33,788 nucleotides of DNA from Candidatus Omnitrophota bacterium (lineage in GTDB: Bacteria; Omnitrophota; Gorgyraeia; Gygaellales; Profunditerraquicolaceae): NCBI GenBank assembly GCA_017992455.1, contig JAGOOP010000015.1, positions 1-33,788 on the forward strand, read 5' to 3'. Below the pieces are notes generated by a model that saw only the letters and a program-made list of their open reading frames with translations, ran no database searches and was not told where the DNA came from. The translations under genes and the position numbers were made by a program. Below are positions 18,064 to 24,865 of the stretch, one piece after another. Positions within the stretch are counted from its first letter, which is position 1. The number at the start of each line of letters is the position of its first letter.

Positions 18064-18092
18064 TTGACTTTTGAGCCAAATCTATATATAAT
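18064..18092 (+). promoter_or_regulatory. Near-consensus promoter for the peptide-modification operon
   Basis: TTGACT (18064-18069) and TATAAT (18087-18092) with a 17-base spacer: five of six and six of six matches to the sigma-70 consensus. The expected start of transcription is near 18099, only about three bases before the ATG at 18102, which also has no Shine-Dalgarno sequence. The first gene would therefore be read from an almost leaderless mRNA. It is the first promoter-like signal after the adhesin stop and sits in the only gap before a run of eight overlapping or abutting genes. Confidence 0.75.
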
Positions 18093-18101
18093 CACTACTA
18101 T

Positions 18102-18383
18102 ATGGACGCAATTTATTCCAAAAACCCCGATATAATTTTTCGCAGGATCGCCGAAGAGTTCATTCTTGTGCCGGTCCGGCAGAAAGCGGTAGATCTGAGA
18201 AGCGTTTATACGCTGAACGAGACCGCAGCTTTTATCTGGGGGCTTATCGACGGGAAAAAGAGCCTTTCCCTGATCGAAGCGGAAGTGTCCGAAGCGTTCG
18301 ACGTTGAATCCCGCCGGGTTGAAGCCGATGTTTCTCACATAGTCTCCCAGTGGGAGTCTCTCGAGCTTGTCAAAAAAGCGTAA
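18102..18383 (+). CDS. PqqD-family protein 1 (RiPP leader-recognition type)
   Basis: A 93-residue PqqD-like protein. The family signature is visible: an N-terminal beta strand pair (EEFILVPVRQKAVDLRSVYT), LNETAAFIWGLIDGKKSLSLI (about 42-62), and a C-terminal helix with DVESRRVEADVSHIVSQWES. PqqD domains form a winged-helix that binds the leader of a precursor peptide and hands it to a partner radical SAM enzyme. The next gene encodes such an enzyme eight bases downstream. Start ATG 18102 lacks a ribosome binding site and lies about three bases after the predicted transcription start. PqqD-like proteins also occur with HprK-like kinases in exopolysaccharide loci where no peptide is known, so the substrate is inferred. 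Confidence 0.88.
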   Translation: MDAIYSKNPDIIFRRIAEEFILVPVRQKAVDLRSVYTLNETAAFIWGLIDGKKSLSLIEAEVSEAFDVESRRVEADVSHIVSQWESLELVKKA

Positions 18384-18390
18384 GACCCGT

Positions 18391-20136
18391 ATGTTCAATA
18401 TCCTCCTGTGCATCCCGCCCGATTACGACCGTCATTTCCCCCCTCTGGGCACACCTGCCCTGGCCGCATATCTTAAAAAGAAAGGATATGCCTGCAGCCA
18501 GGCGGATCTGAATGTGCGTTACCGGGATTTTCTCGCTGATCATGTTTCCGGCCCCGGGGCGTTGACCGGGCAGGAGCGGCTGTTCTTTCTCCAGCCTCTG
18601 CTGACGAGATTCTTTGCCCATTGTCTGAAAGACAGGTATTATTCCGGATTCCTGCCGGTTACAAGCGACCGTATTTTCCCGCATCTGCCGTACGGCAACA
18701 ATACCAACAGTTCGTTTTATTTCTGCGAACGCCTGCTTTCATCGGATCTCTTATGGCGGTATCTCGATGACCGGGACGAGAATACGTTCTATCGGTTTTT
18801 TGAACAAGAGGGGATAATAGAGTCTCTGGAAAAACAGGATATCCGGCTTTTCGGCATATCGATAACGTCTCCGTCGCAGGCGGTTGCCGGCCTCACCCTG
18901 GGGCTTATGGTCAAAAGCAGATGCCCGCATATCCATGTGACGATCGGAGGGCAGTGGCCGACATTGTTCAGGGACGTTCTGTTCCAACGGAAAGACCTGT
19001 TCCGGTGTTTCGATTCTGTCGTCGTATTCGAGGGAGAAACCGCTTTATATGGATTGGCAAAGCGGCTCGAACGCGGCGGGCATATTTCATCGATTCCAAA
19101 TGTCATTACCCCCGATACTGTCCCGGCCAATGCCCCGATACGGCCCGAAGAGGATCTGAATGATCTGCCGTGCCCGGATTTCGACGGCCTCATGTTGGCG
19201 GATTATGACGGCAGTAAAGACGGCCAGATAAGCCTTACCTTTGAGACGTCCCGGGGCTGTTACTGGTCAAAATGCGCGTATTGCGTTGACCTGCCGCTGC
19301 CCAAGCCGTCATACCGGGTTAAAAGCGCCAATCGTATCGCACAGGATATGCAGGAACTGAAAGACAGGTATAATGCGCAGTATTTACTGTTCGGCGACCC
19401 CGGTTTATCGCCGCGCCAGATGCGGCAGGTTTCGCAACAGATACTCAAGGATCATATCGGAATGGAATGGTGGACCATGGCGCGGCTTGACCCGGGATTT
19501 GACGCCGCATTGTTCGATCTGGCCCATGCCGCAGGCCTTCAACAGGTCAATTTCGGGTTCGAAACGGCGAGCGACCGCATTTCCCGGCTGCTCGATAAGG
19601 GCAATATCAGGGACCGCTCGTCCAGGATCATCCGGGATTGCGCAGCAGCCGGCATCAAGGTCGACCTTCAGACCATGCTGGGCCTGCCCGGAGAAACGTT
19701 CGAAGAGGGGATGGAAACGATAGATTTTCTCGTGTCCCATCGGCAATACATCTCCCATGTGACGTTCAACACATATTATCTGACGCCGGGCAATCATGTG
19801 TATGATACCCCGGGCCGGTACGGAATAGAATACGATAAAGGCGCAGGCCTTCCATTCAGGTTCTTCATCCCGTTCCGGAACATCCATGGGATCGATATGG
19901 AGAAGGCTGATATGCTCGAAAGGATGTATTATGCCCTGATGCATAAGGGCGATGGCGCCGCGGCAGCCCTGGAGCCGGCTGTCCCGTGCCATCTGTCCGA
20001 CGGATATGCCGACCTTACGTTGCCGAACGGGTCATACAGGCTGCGCTACCGGCGCGATCCCGTCACCGAGACCTATACGTTCCTCGACGACGGGCCTGAA
20101 AGCAGGGAGAATGTTCATGCCGCTGCTGTACGATGA
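18391..20136 (+). CDS. Radical SAM enzyme with B12-binding-like N-terminal domain
   Basis: 581 residues from ATG 18391; a TTG at 18367 would overlap the PqqD stop. The N-terminus (MFNILLCIPPDYDRHFPPLGTP) and the segments LFGISITSP, VTIGGQWPT and VVVFEGE are those of the Rossmann-like B12-binding domain of class B radical SAM enzymes. I see no DxHxxG motif for base-off cobalamin binding. The iron-sulphur ligands are C290, C295 and C298 in RGCYWSKCAYC, a CX4CX2C spacing rather than CX3CX2C; I recall similar spacing in other B12-type radical SAM proteins. FGDPGLSP, NFGFETASDRISRLLDKG and QTMLGLPGETFEEGM continue the TIM-barrel. Its pairing with PqqD 1 suggests a peptide substrate. The reaction (methylation, epimerisation, cross-link) cannot be read from the sequence. 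Confidence 0.88.
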   Translation: MFNILLCIPPDYDRHFPPLGTPALAAYLKKKGYACSQADLNVRYRDFLADHVSGPGALTGQERLFFLQPLLTRFFAHCLKDRYYSGFLPVTSDRIFPHLPYGNNTNSSFYFCERLLSSDLLWRYLDDRDENTFYRFFEQEGIIESLEKQDIRLFGISITSPSQAVAGLTLGLMVKSRCPHIHVTIGGQWPTLFRDVLFQRKDLFRCFDSVVVFEGETALYGLAKRLERGGHISSIPNVITPDTVPANAPIRPEEDLNDLPCPDFDGLMLADYDGSKDGQISLTFETSRGCYWSKCAYCVDLPLPKPSYRVKSANRIAQDMQELKDRYNAQYLLFGDPGLSPRQMRQVSQQILKDHIGMEWWTMARLDPGFDAALFDLAHAAGLQQVNFGFETASDRISRLLDKGNIRDRSSRIIRDCAAAGIKVDLQTMLGLPGETFEEGMETIDFLVSHRQYISHVTFNTYYLTPGNHVYDTPGRYGIEYDKGAGLPFRFFIPFRNIHGIDMEKADMLERMYYALMHKGDGAAAALEPAVPCHLSDGYADLTLPNGSYRLRYRRDPVTETYTFLDDGPESRENVHAAAVR

Positions 20137-21547
20137 CCGTATCGTGATGATGGAGGACCATGATAAGGCATATGCTGCCTGGAAGGAGCGCCGCATCCGT
20201 GGCCGGACGCTGGTCCACGTAGACGCGCATATCGATTTCGGCTGGATCCCTGGCACGGATATGGATGAGATCGTGCCTGACAGCGCGCCGCGCTTGTTAA
20301 ACCCTTTTATCACTCCCCGGAAGCAAATGGTCAATATCGGCAATTATATATGCCCGGCGATCATGGACGGTATCGTGCGGAAATTCTACTGGGTCGTGCC
20401 TGATAAAAGCTGGGAAAGACGCGGCAGCAGGAAACACATTATCAGGCAGCTGCAGGGGCTTTTGAGAATGCGCCGGCCTGCCTGCGGCACGCTCGAATGG
20501 AGCGGTCCCGGCGCCAAATGCCGGATAGCGGGCGTTGATCTTATCGTGTGCCCGTTAAAGAACCTTGAGGATATCCGTGAGCCGGCGCTTCTGGACATCG
20601 ATGTGGATTTCATGCTCACTGAAGATGTCCGCAGGGATATTGATCCCGGCCGTTCGCCCTGGATATTCCCCGATGATCTTTATCGTCGGGTAACCGCAAA
20701 GGTCCGCTCCATCGATGTGTTGACCGTGGCGTATTCCGTCGAAGGAGGGTTTACTCCGCTCAAATTCAAACATTTCGGGGATGATCTGAGGTGTTTTTTT
20801 AAAGGGGATACACCCGGGACTTTGGACTTGAAAAAGAAGGCGCTTTCTTTTGAGAACAGGCACAGGATCGTTGATGCGCGCGCCGCATACAGCGAAGCGC
20901 TCCGGGTCGATCCCCGGGATGCGTCTGTTTATTTTAACCTGGCGCTTCTCGATATGGACGGATCTCAGGCCGGAGAAGCCCGGGCAGTACAGTATTATAA
21001 CGAAGCGGTCCGCCTGGACAGATCCTATGCGACGAGGTATAACAATTGTGGTATACTGTACCTGCAGCAGAATAAACTTCCGGAAGCAGAGCGCGCATAC
21101 CGGCGGTATTTGCGGCTGAACGGAAGCGATCCGGCTGCCTTATGCGGCCTCGGGTTCATCGCCCTGGCGCGGCGGAGGTATGCGCAGGCATCCGGTTTTT
21201 TCGCTCAATGCATGGGAACGGATGCGTCATACTGCCAGGCGCGGTTCGGCGCCGCTCTTGTACGGTATAAAACAGGCAGGTTCGGCGAGGCCGAGTCGTT
21301 GTTCAACGGCCTGAAGAACGATTATCCTTATGATGCCGAGCCGTTCTGGTGGCTCGGCCGTATTGCGCAAAAGCGCCGGGACCCGTCGTCCGCCATCCGT
21401 TATTATAAAGACGGCGTTATTCGGGGGGGCGAAGGCCCGCTCGTGCACATTATCCTTGCGCGCCTTTACGCGCAGAAGCGTTTATATTTCCGGGCATGTG
21501 AAGAATTGAAAAGGTCTGTGCGCGTATTGAGGTCATTGTCACGATGA
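20117..21547 (+). CDS. UPF0489 (arginase-like) domain protein with C-terminal TPR repeats
   Basis: 476 residues from ATG 20117, chosen because AGGGAG (20104-20109) is seven bases upstream. An ATG at 20111 is too close to it, and the frame is open further upstream only inside the radical SAM gene. Residues 1-250 match UPF0489: HVDAHID (H34, D36, H38, D40) and LLDIDVDF (D160, D162, D164) are metal-ligand patterns like those of arginases. GNYICPAIMDG and SVEGGFTPLKF are also typical. Residues about 255-475 are TPR-like repeats (VYFNLALLDMD, RYNNCGILYLQQNKLPEAER). From memory, UPF0489-type enzymes such as OspR act as peptide arginases, turning Arg into ornithine in RiPP precursors. This fits the Arg-rich peptide encoded downstream. 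Arginase activity is an inference. Confidence 0.82.
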   Translation: MPLLYDDRIVMMEDHDKAYAAWKERRIRGRTLVHVDAHIDFGWIPGTDMDEIVPDSAPRLLNPFITPRKQMVNIGNYICPAIMDGIVRKFYWVVPDKSWERRGSRKHIIRQLQGLLRMRRPACGTLEWSGPGAKCRIAGVDLIVCPLKNLEDIREPALLDIDVDFMLTEDVRRDIDPGRSPWIFPDDLYRRVTAKVRSIDVLTVAYSVEGGFTPLKFKHFGDDLRCFFKGDTPGTLDLKKKALSFENRHRIVDARAAYSEALRVDPRDASVYFNLALLDMDGSQAGEARAVQYYNEAVRLDRSYATRYNNCGILYLQQNKLPEAERAYRRYLRLNGSDPAALCGLGFIALARRRYAQASGFFAQCMGTDASYCQARFGAALVRYKTGRFGEAESLFNGLKNDYPYDAEPFWWLGRIAQKRRDPSSAIRYYKDGVIRGGEGPLVHIILARLYAQKRLYFRACEELKRSVRVLRSLSR

Positions 21548-21816
21548 GGATCGACAAAAACAGGTGTTTTAAAAAGAACGGCCAGCTTATATGTAAAGAG
21601 GACGGCAGCCGCGGGGTTGTGATCGACCCCTACCGCAGGACCCTCGTGCGATTGAATGAAGCTGCCCGTCAGATATGGGATCTTCTGGACGGCAAGACCT
21701 CGTGCGCCGGCATTATCAGCCGGCTTACCGAGGCGTTTGACGCCGACGCGCGCGAGATCGAAAAAGACGCGGAGGCGTTTCTCACAGAATTGCTCAGGCG
21801 GGAGATGATCGAATAA
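21544..21816 (+). CDS. PqqD-family protein 2
   Basis: A 90-residue PqqD-like protein whose start overlaps the preceding stop (ATGA, 21544-21547), so translation is probably coupled. Family signature: VVIDPYRRTLVRLNEAARQIWDLLDGKTSCAGII (about residues 25-58), then a helix with DADAREIEKDAEAFLTELL. It is only distantly like PqqD 1 (shared LNE.A..IW.L.DGK core), so each probably serves its own radical SAM partner. The SPASM radical SAM gene begins on the last base of its stop codon. The expected role is binding the leader of the peptide encoded at 22897 and presenting it to that enzyme. Confidence 0.88.
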   Translation: MRIDKNRCFKKNGQLICKEDGSRGVVIDPYRRTLVRLNEAARQIWDLLDGKTSCAGIISRLTEAFDADAREIEKDAEAFLTELLRREMIE

Positions 21817-23015
21817 TGTTCTGTCCGGTGGCGCAGAGGAAATTTTCCGACCTGTCGGCCGTGCTCGATGAAGCTGCTGTCGGCCGCCGGCTGCCCTATA
21901 TCGGCACAATCGAGCTGACGTACCGCTGCAACCAGTCATGCCGCCATTGTTACTGCAACCTCGGTGTTGTCGACAGGCGCATGCCCGATGAAATGACGAC
22001 ACGCGAAGTCTTCCGCGTACTCGACGAGGCGGCGGATGCGGGATGCCTCTGGCTGTTATTGACGGGAGGGGAGGTTCTGCTGCGGGAGGATTTCTGGGAT
22101 ATCTATACCCATGCGGTGAGAAAAGGCATGCTCGTCGAGGTCTTTACCAATGCCACGCTGCTCGATGAGGCCGGTGCGGCAAAGTTCGCGGCATTGCCGC
22201 CGCTGGGCATCGATATCAGTATATACGGTTCCTGTGCGTCAGTCCATGATTCAGTGACGCGCCTCGACGGGTCGTTTGACAGAACGGTCGCGGCGATGAA
22301 ATCGCTGAAAAGATACAACGTGCGATTTTCCCTGAAGACCATACTGATGACCCTCAACTATCATGATCTGGCGGGCATGCGCCGGCTGGCCGGCGAGCTC
22401 GGCGCCGAGTTCCGTTACGATACCCTCGTGTGCCCGCGCATTGACGGAAATATGTCGCCTGCCCGATATCGTTTAAGCGCGGATGTCATGGCGGAACTGG
22501 ATATCAGGGACGATTACGATTCCTGCGAAAGGATCTTTGCGGGGTTCTGGAACAAAAAGCCGAACGAGGCATTGATGTGCGGGGCGGGAGTATTCGCTTT
22601 TAATATAAATCCGTACGGTGTCTTAAGCCCGTGCACGATGTTCAGGAGCTTTCAATACCCGCTTGCCGGCAGGAATTTTGCGCAGGGATGGAAGGCGCTC
22701 GTGAGCGATTATGACGAGCGGAGCGCCGATTTCACCGCCGATGAGTGCCGCTCATGCAGTATGCTTTTGATATGCTCCAATTGCCCGGCATGGGCGGAGA
22801 TAGAAGCGCGGGCCATGAACAGGAAAGTCGACTATATTTGTGCATATACCCGTTGCCTGGAAAAAAGATTCTTCCGGGAAAAGGAGGATTGTATCCATGG
22901 ACAAAAGGACGTATCAAAGACCGCAGATCCAGGAAGTGAAACTGACGATCGAGGACACGCTGTTGAGCGCGTGCAGGTCCTCGGCAACCGCCCGGGTGAA
23001 CCCCAAGCGGAGTAA
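21816..23015 (+). CDS. Radical SAM/SPASM peptide-modifying enzyme
   Basis: 399 residues; the start shares one base with the stop of PqqD 2 (TAATG). The radical SAM cluster ligands are C38, C42 and C45 in CNQSCRHC, with the SAM-binding LLTGGE at 81-86. A SPASM domain carries two further iron-sulphur clusters: C255 and C273 (MCGAG to GVLSPC), C311, C314, C320 and C323 (CRSCSMLLICSNC), and C342 and C347. SPASM enzymes modify ribosomal peptides, for example with thioether or carbon-carbon links. The conserved part ends near residue 355. The last 39 residues, HGQKDVSK onward, are polar, unconserved-looking and encoded by DNA that also encodes the candidate precursor peptide in another frame. Confidence 0.92.
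   Translation: MFCPVAQRKFSDLSAVLDEAAVGRRLPYIGTIELTYRCNQSCRHCYCNLGVVDRRMPDEMTTREVFRVLDEAADAGCLWLLLTGGEVLLREDFWDIYTHAVRKGMLVEVFTNATLLDEAGAAKFAALPPLGIDISIYGSCASVHDSVTRLDGSFDRTVAAMKSLKRYNVRFSLKTILMTLNYHDLAGMRRLAGELGAEFRYDTLVCPRIDGNMSPARYRLSADVMAELDIRDDYDSCERIFAGFWNKKPNEALMCGAGVFAFNINPYGVLSPCTMFRSFQYPLAGRNFAQGWKALVSDYDERSADFTADECRSCSMLLICSNCPAWAEIEARAMNRKVDYICAYTRCLEKRFFREKEDCIHGQKDVSKTADPGSETDDRGHAVERVQVLGNRPGEPQAE
22881..22887 (+). promoter_or_regulatory. Strong Shine-Dalgarno inside the SPASM gene
   Basis: A perfect AAGGAGG lies nine bases before the ATG at 22897, within the 3' end of the radical SAM gene. Most junctions in this operon rely on stop/start overlap without such a site, so this one points to strong independent translation of the small peptide. 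Confidence 0.8.
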
Positions 23016-23055
23016 CCAGTGCAGGGCATGCCGGACAACGTACCGCTCTTCATGA
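22897..23055 (+). CDS. Candidate RiPP precursor peptide, Arg/Cys-rich (52 aa)
   Basis: A 52-residue peptide that starts inside the SPASM gene in a different frame and ends in an ATGA overlap with the kinase gene. AAGGAGG at 22881-22887 supports the start. The N-terminal half (MDKRTYQRPQIQEVKLTIED) has the YxxPxI pattern seen in leaders read by PqqD-like domains, for example in lasso peptides. It is followed by TLLSAC. The C-terminal half, the putative core, has C26, C42 and C45, each directly followed by Arg, and six Arg in all (27, 33, 38, 43, 46, 50), and it ends in Tyr-Arg-Ser-Ser. That composition suits the neighbouring SPASM enzyme (Cys), arginase-like protein (Arg) and HprK-like kinase (Ser). 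Where the leader ends is unknown. No second precursor was found. Confidence 0.75.
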   Translation: MDKRTYQRPQIQEVKLTIEDTLLSACRSSATARVNPKRSNQCRACRTTYRSS

Positions 23056-23900
23056 AGCTTGTCTTGAAGATCGCGGATATCGGGATCAGCGTGACGAGCG
23101 ATGTCGCGTTCGAGCGGTTCAATGATTTCAGCTTCTACCGGCATTTCCTCGCCGGAAACGGTACTTCATGCGATTGCAGCCTTGAGCATCTGATCGGCGC
23201 GCCCCCGGAGCCGTTACCGGGCGGTACCGGGTTCTCGACGGATAATTGGCAGCTGGCGCGCGTCCGCGATACGAACATCCTTCGCGTCGGTCCCCGTTCC
23301 CCGGAAGGCAAGCCCGATAATCTGGTAGTTTTTAACCGGGATTACAGCGCAGGGGTGATGTATCAGGAATCCGTTTTTGAGCTGTTCAGGAGGTTCATCG
23401 ACCAGTTCCTCGTCATCAATCTTTTGAGCCGGCGCCGTGGCTTTTTGTTTCATGCGGCCGGCGTTGTCTGGCAGGGCAAAGGCATTTGTTTTGCCGGCCC
23501 ATCGGGCGCAGGCAAATCCACGCTGTTGAATCTGTTCAAAGACGAGGTCCCGGCCGAGTGCCTGCTCAACGACGACCGCTGTGCGCTCAGGGGATACGGC
23601 AGGAAATGGAGGGTGTTCGGCACTCCCTGGTACGGAGAATCGCGCGTTTCGTCCCCGCATGCCGCAGGCCTTTGCGCGCTTTTTTTCATACGACATTCAA
23701 AACGCAATTATGTGCGCAGGCTTTCCCGCTCGAAGCTGTGTCCTTTGTTGACGGTCCTTGGCCTTTTGCCGCTTTGGGACCGGAGCGCGACGTCTGCGGT
23801 GCTGTCTTCTTTTCAGCGTCTTATTGCGGCAGTGCCGGCCTATGAGCTGGGCTTTGTGCCCGGCAGGGCGGCAGTAGAACTTATAAAAAGGACCGTATAG
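23052..23900 (+). CDS. HPr kinase-like (HprK-related) protein
   Basis: 282 residues from ATG 23052, overlapping the peptide's stop by four bases. An upstream GTG at 23019 is in frame but inside the peptide gene. After an N-terminal domain of about 125 residues, FHAAGVVWQGKGICFAGPSGAGKSTLLN carries a Walker A motif (GPSGAGKST, 149-157). ECLLNDDRCALR (169-180) and FGTPWYGES (189-197) follow as the HprK-like Asp-containing and Gly-rich segments. HprK itself phosphorylates Ser-46 of HPr, but related proteins accompany PqqD-like proteins in exopolysaccharide loci, and in some lasso-peptide clusters they phosphorylate the C-terminal Ser of the precursor. The candidate precursor here ends in Ser-Ser. 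Substrate and activity are inferred. Confidence 0.85.
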   Translation: MKLVLKIADIGISVTSDVAFERFNDFSFYRHFLAGNGTSCDCSLEHLIGAPPEPLPGGTGFSTDNWQLARVRDTNILRVGPRSPEGKPDNLVVFNRDYSAGVMYQESVFELFRRFIDQFLVINLLSRRRGFLFHAAGVVWQGKGICFAGPSGAGKSTLLNLFKDEVPAECLLNDDRCALRGYGRKWRVFGTPWYGESRVSSPHAAGLCALFFIRHSKRNYVRRLSRSKLCPLLTVLGLLPLWDRSATSAVLSSFQRLIAAVPAYELGFVPGRAAVELIKRTV

Positions 23901-23902
23901 TA

Positions 23903-24865
23903 ATGACCATCTTTTGTTCTGCGCAGGAATTCGAATCGTTGTGCCGGGACCTTTGCGGAAAAGCAGGAATCCTGCGGCTTCAGGCAAAAGGCGGCAGTAT
24001 GCATCCGTTTATCCGCAGCGGCGATTGGGTGCAGGTCGATCTTTCCGGCCGGGGCGCGGAGACGATCCGCGCAGGCGACGTCATTTTATTCAGGCAGGAC
24101 GACGGCCTTTTTGCGCACCGCGTTCTGAGGCGCATGGCAGGCGGTTTCCTTGTCAAAGGCGATATGTCGTTCGGGTCCGACGGGGTGGCCGTTCCTGACG
24201 ATGTGCTGGGGCGGGTGATAGCAATTGAGCGGGGCCGCAGGCGTATCGATCTGGGTTCCCGAAAGAACCGTATTGTATCCGTGTTTGTTGCCGCGTACAG
24301 CATGGCAATGCAATACCCCTGGGTTGCGGCAAGAAAGGTCGCCGGAGCAGGCATGGCCGTTCTGTCCCTCGCGCAGTCATTGAAAGCGTACCGCAGGGTT
24401 TTAAGAAGCCTCTGCGGGGAAAACTTCGCGGTCCGTGATGCGGGGCCTGAAGACGAAGAACAGCTCCGTGATCTGTATTTGATGGCGGGCCATGATATCA
24501 GGGACGGTTTGTGCCGGGTGAAAAAAGAAGGCACCTGGCTTGTGGCTGAAGAAAAAGGCCGGATCATCGCAGGGCTTACGATGACACGGTATGAAAAAGG
24601 TCATGGCCTCTGGCTCATATTCGGGCTGGAAGTGAAGCCCTGGAGCAGGGGCAGAGGGGCAGGCAGCCTGCTTGTCAAAGAAGCGATTGCAAGAGCCAAA
24701 GCGTCCGGCGGCCGGGCCATAGGTTTGTTCGTGAACAAGAAGGCGCGGCCTGCGTGCATGCTGTACCGGCAGCTCGGATTCAAAGAGCAGGAAGCGGTCC
24801 CCGGGGAGTTCAACTGTTCTATTGATGACCTCTACCTCACATATCGGTTCAATGGCACTCGATAA
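23903..24865 (+). CDS. Signal-peptidase/S24-like domain fused to a GNAT acetyltransferase
   Basis: A 320-residue two-domain protein starting two bases after the kinase stop. Residues 25-110 look like an S24/S26 Ser peptidase core: GGSMHPFIRSGDWVQV places the nucleophile at S32, and GDVILFR, FAHRVLRR (H72) and FLVKGDMSF follow. This order resembles the Ser/His (archaeal/ER-type) signal peptidases more than the Ser/Lys ones. There is no obvious N-terminal membrane anchor; a weakly hydrophobic stretch lies at 124-160. Residues about 175-317 are a GNAT domain with LEVKPWSRGRGAGSLLV (242-258) as the acetyl-CoA loop and a C-terminal MLYRQLGFKE. It could cut the leader and acylate the peptide. GNAT acylation of ornithine is known in RiPPs as far as I recall. 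Confidence 0.82.
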   Translation: MTIFCSAQEFESLCRDLCGKAGILRLQAKGGSMHPFIRSGDWVQVDLSGRGAETIRAGDVILFRQDDGLFAHRVLRRMAGGFLVKGDMSFGSDGVAVPDDVLGRVIAIERGRRRIDLGSRKNRIVSVFVAAYSMAMQYPWVAARKVAGAGMAVLSLAQSLKAYRRVLRSLCGENFAVRDAGPEDEEQLRDLYLMAGHDIRDGLCRVKKEGTWLVAEEKGRIIAGLTMTRYEKGHGLWLIFGLEVKPWSRGRGAGSLLVKEAIARAKASGGRAIGLFVNKKARPACMLYRQLGFKEQEAVPGEFNCSIDDLYLTYRFNGTR

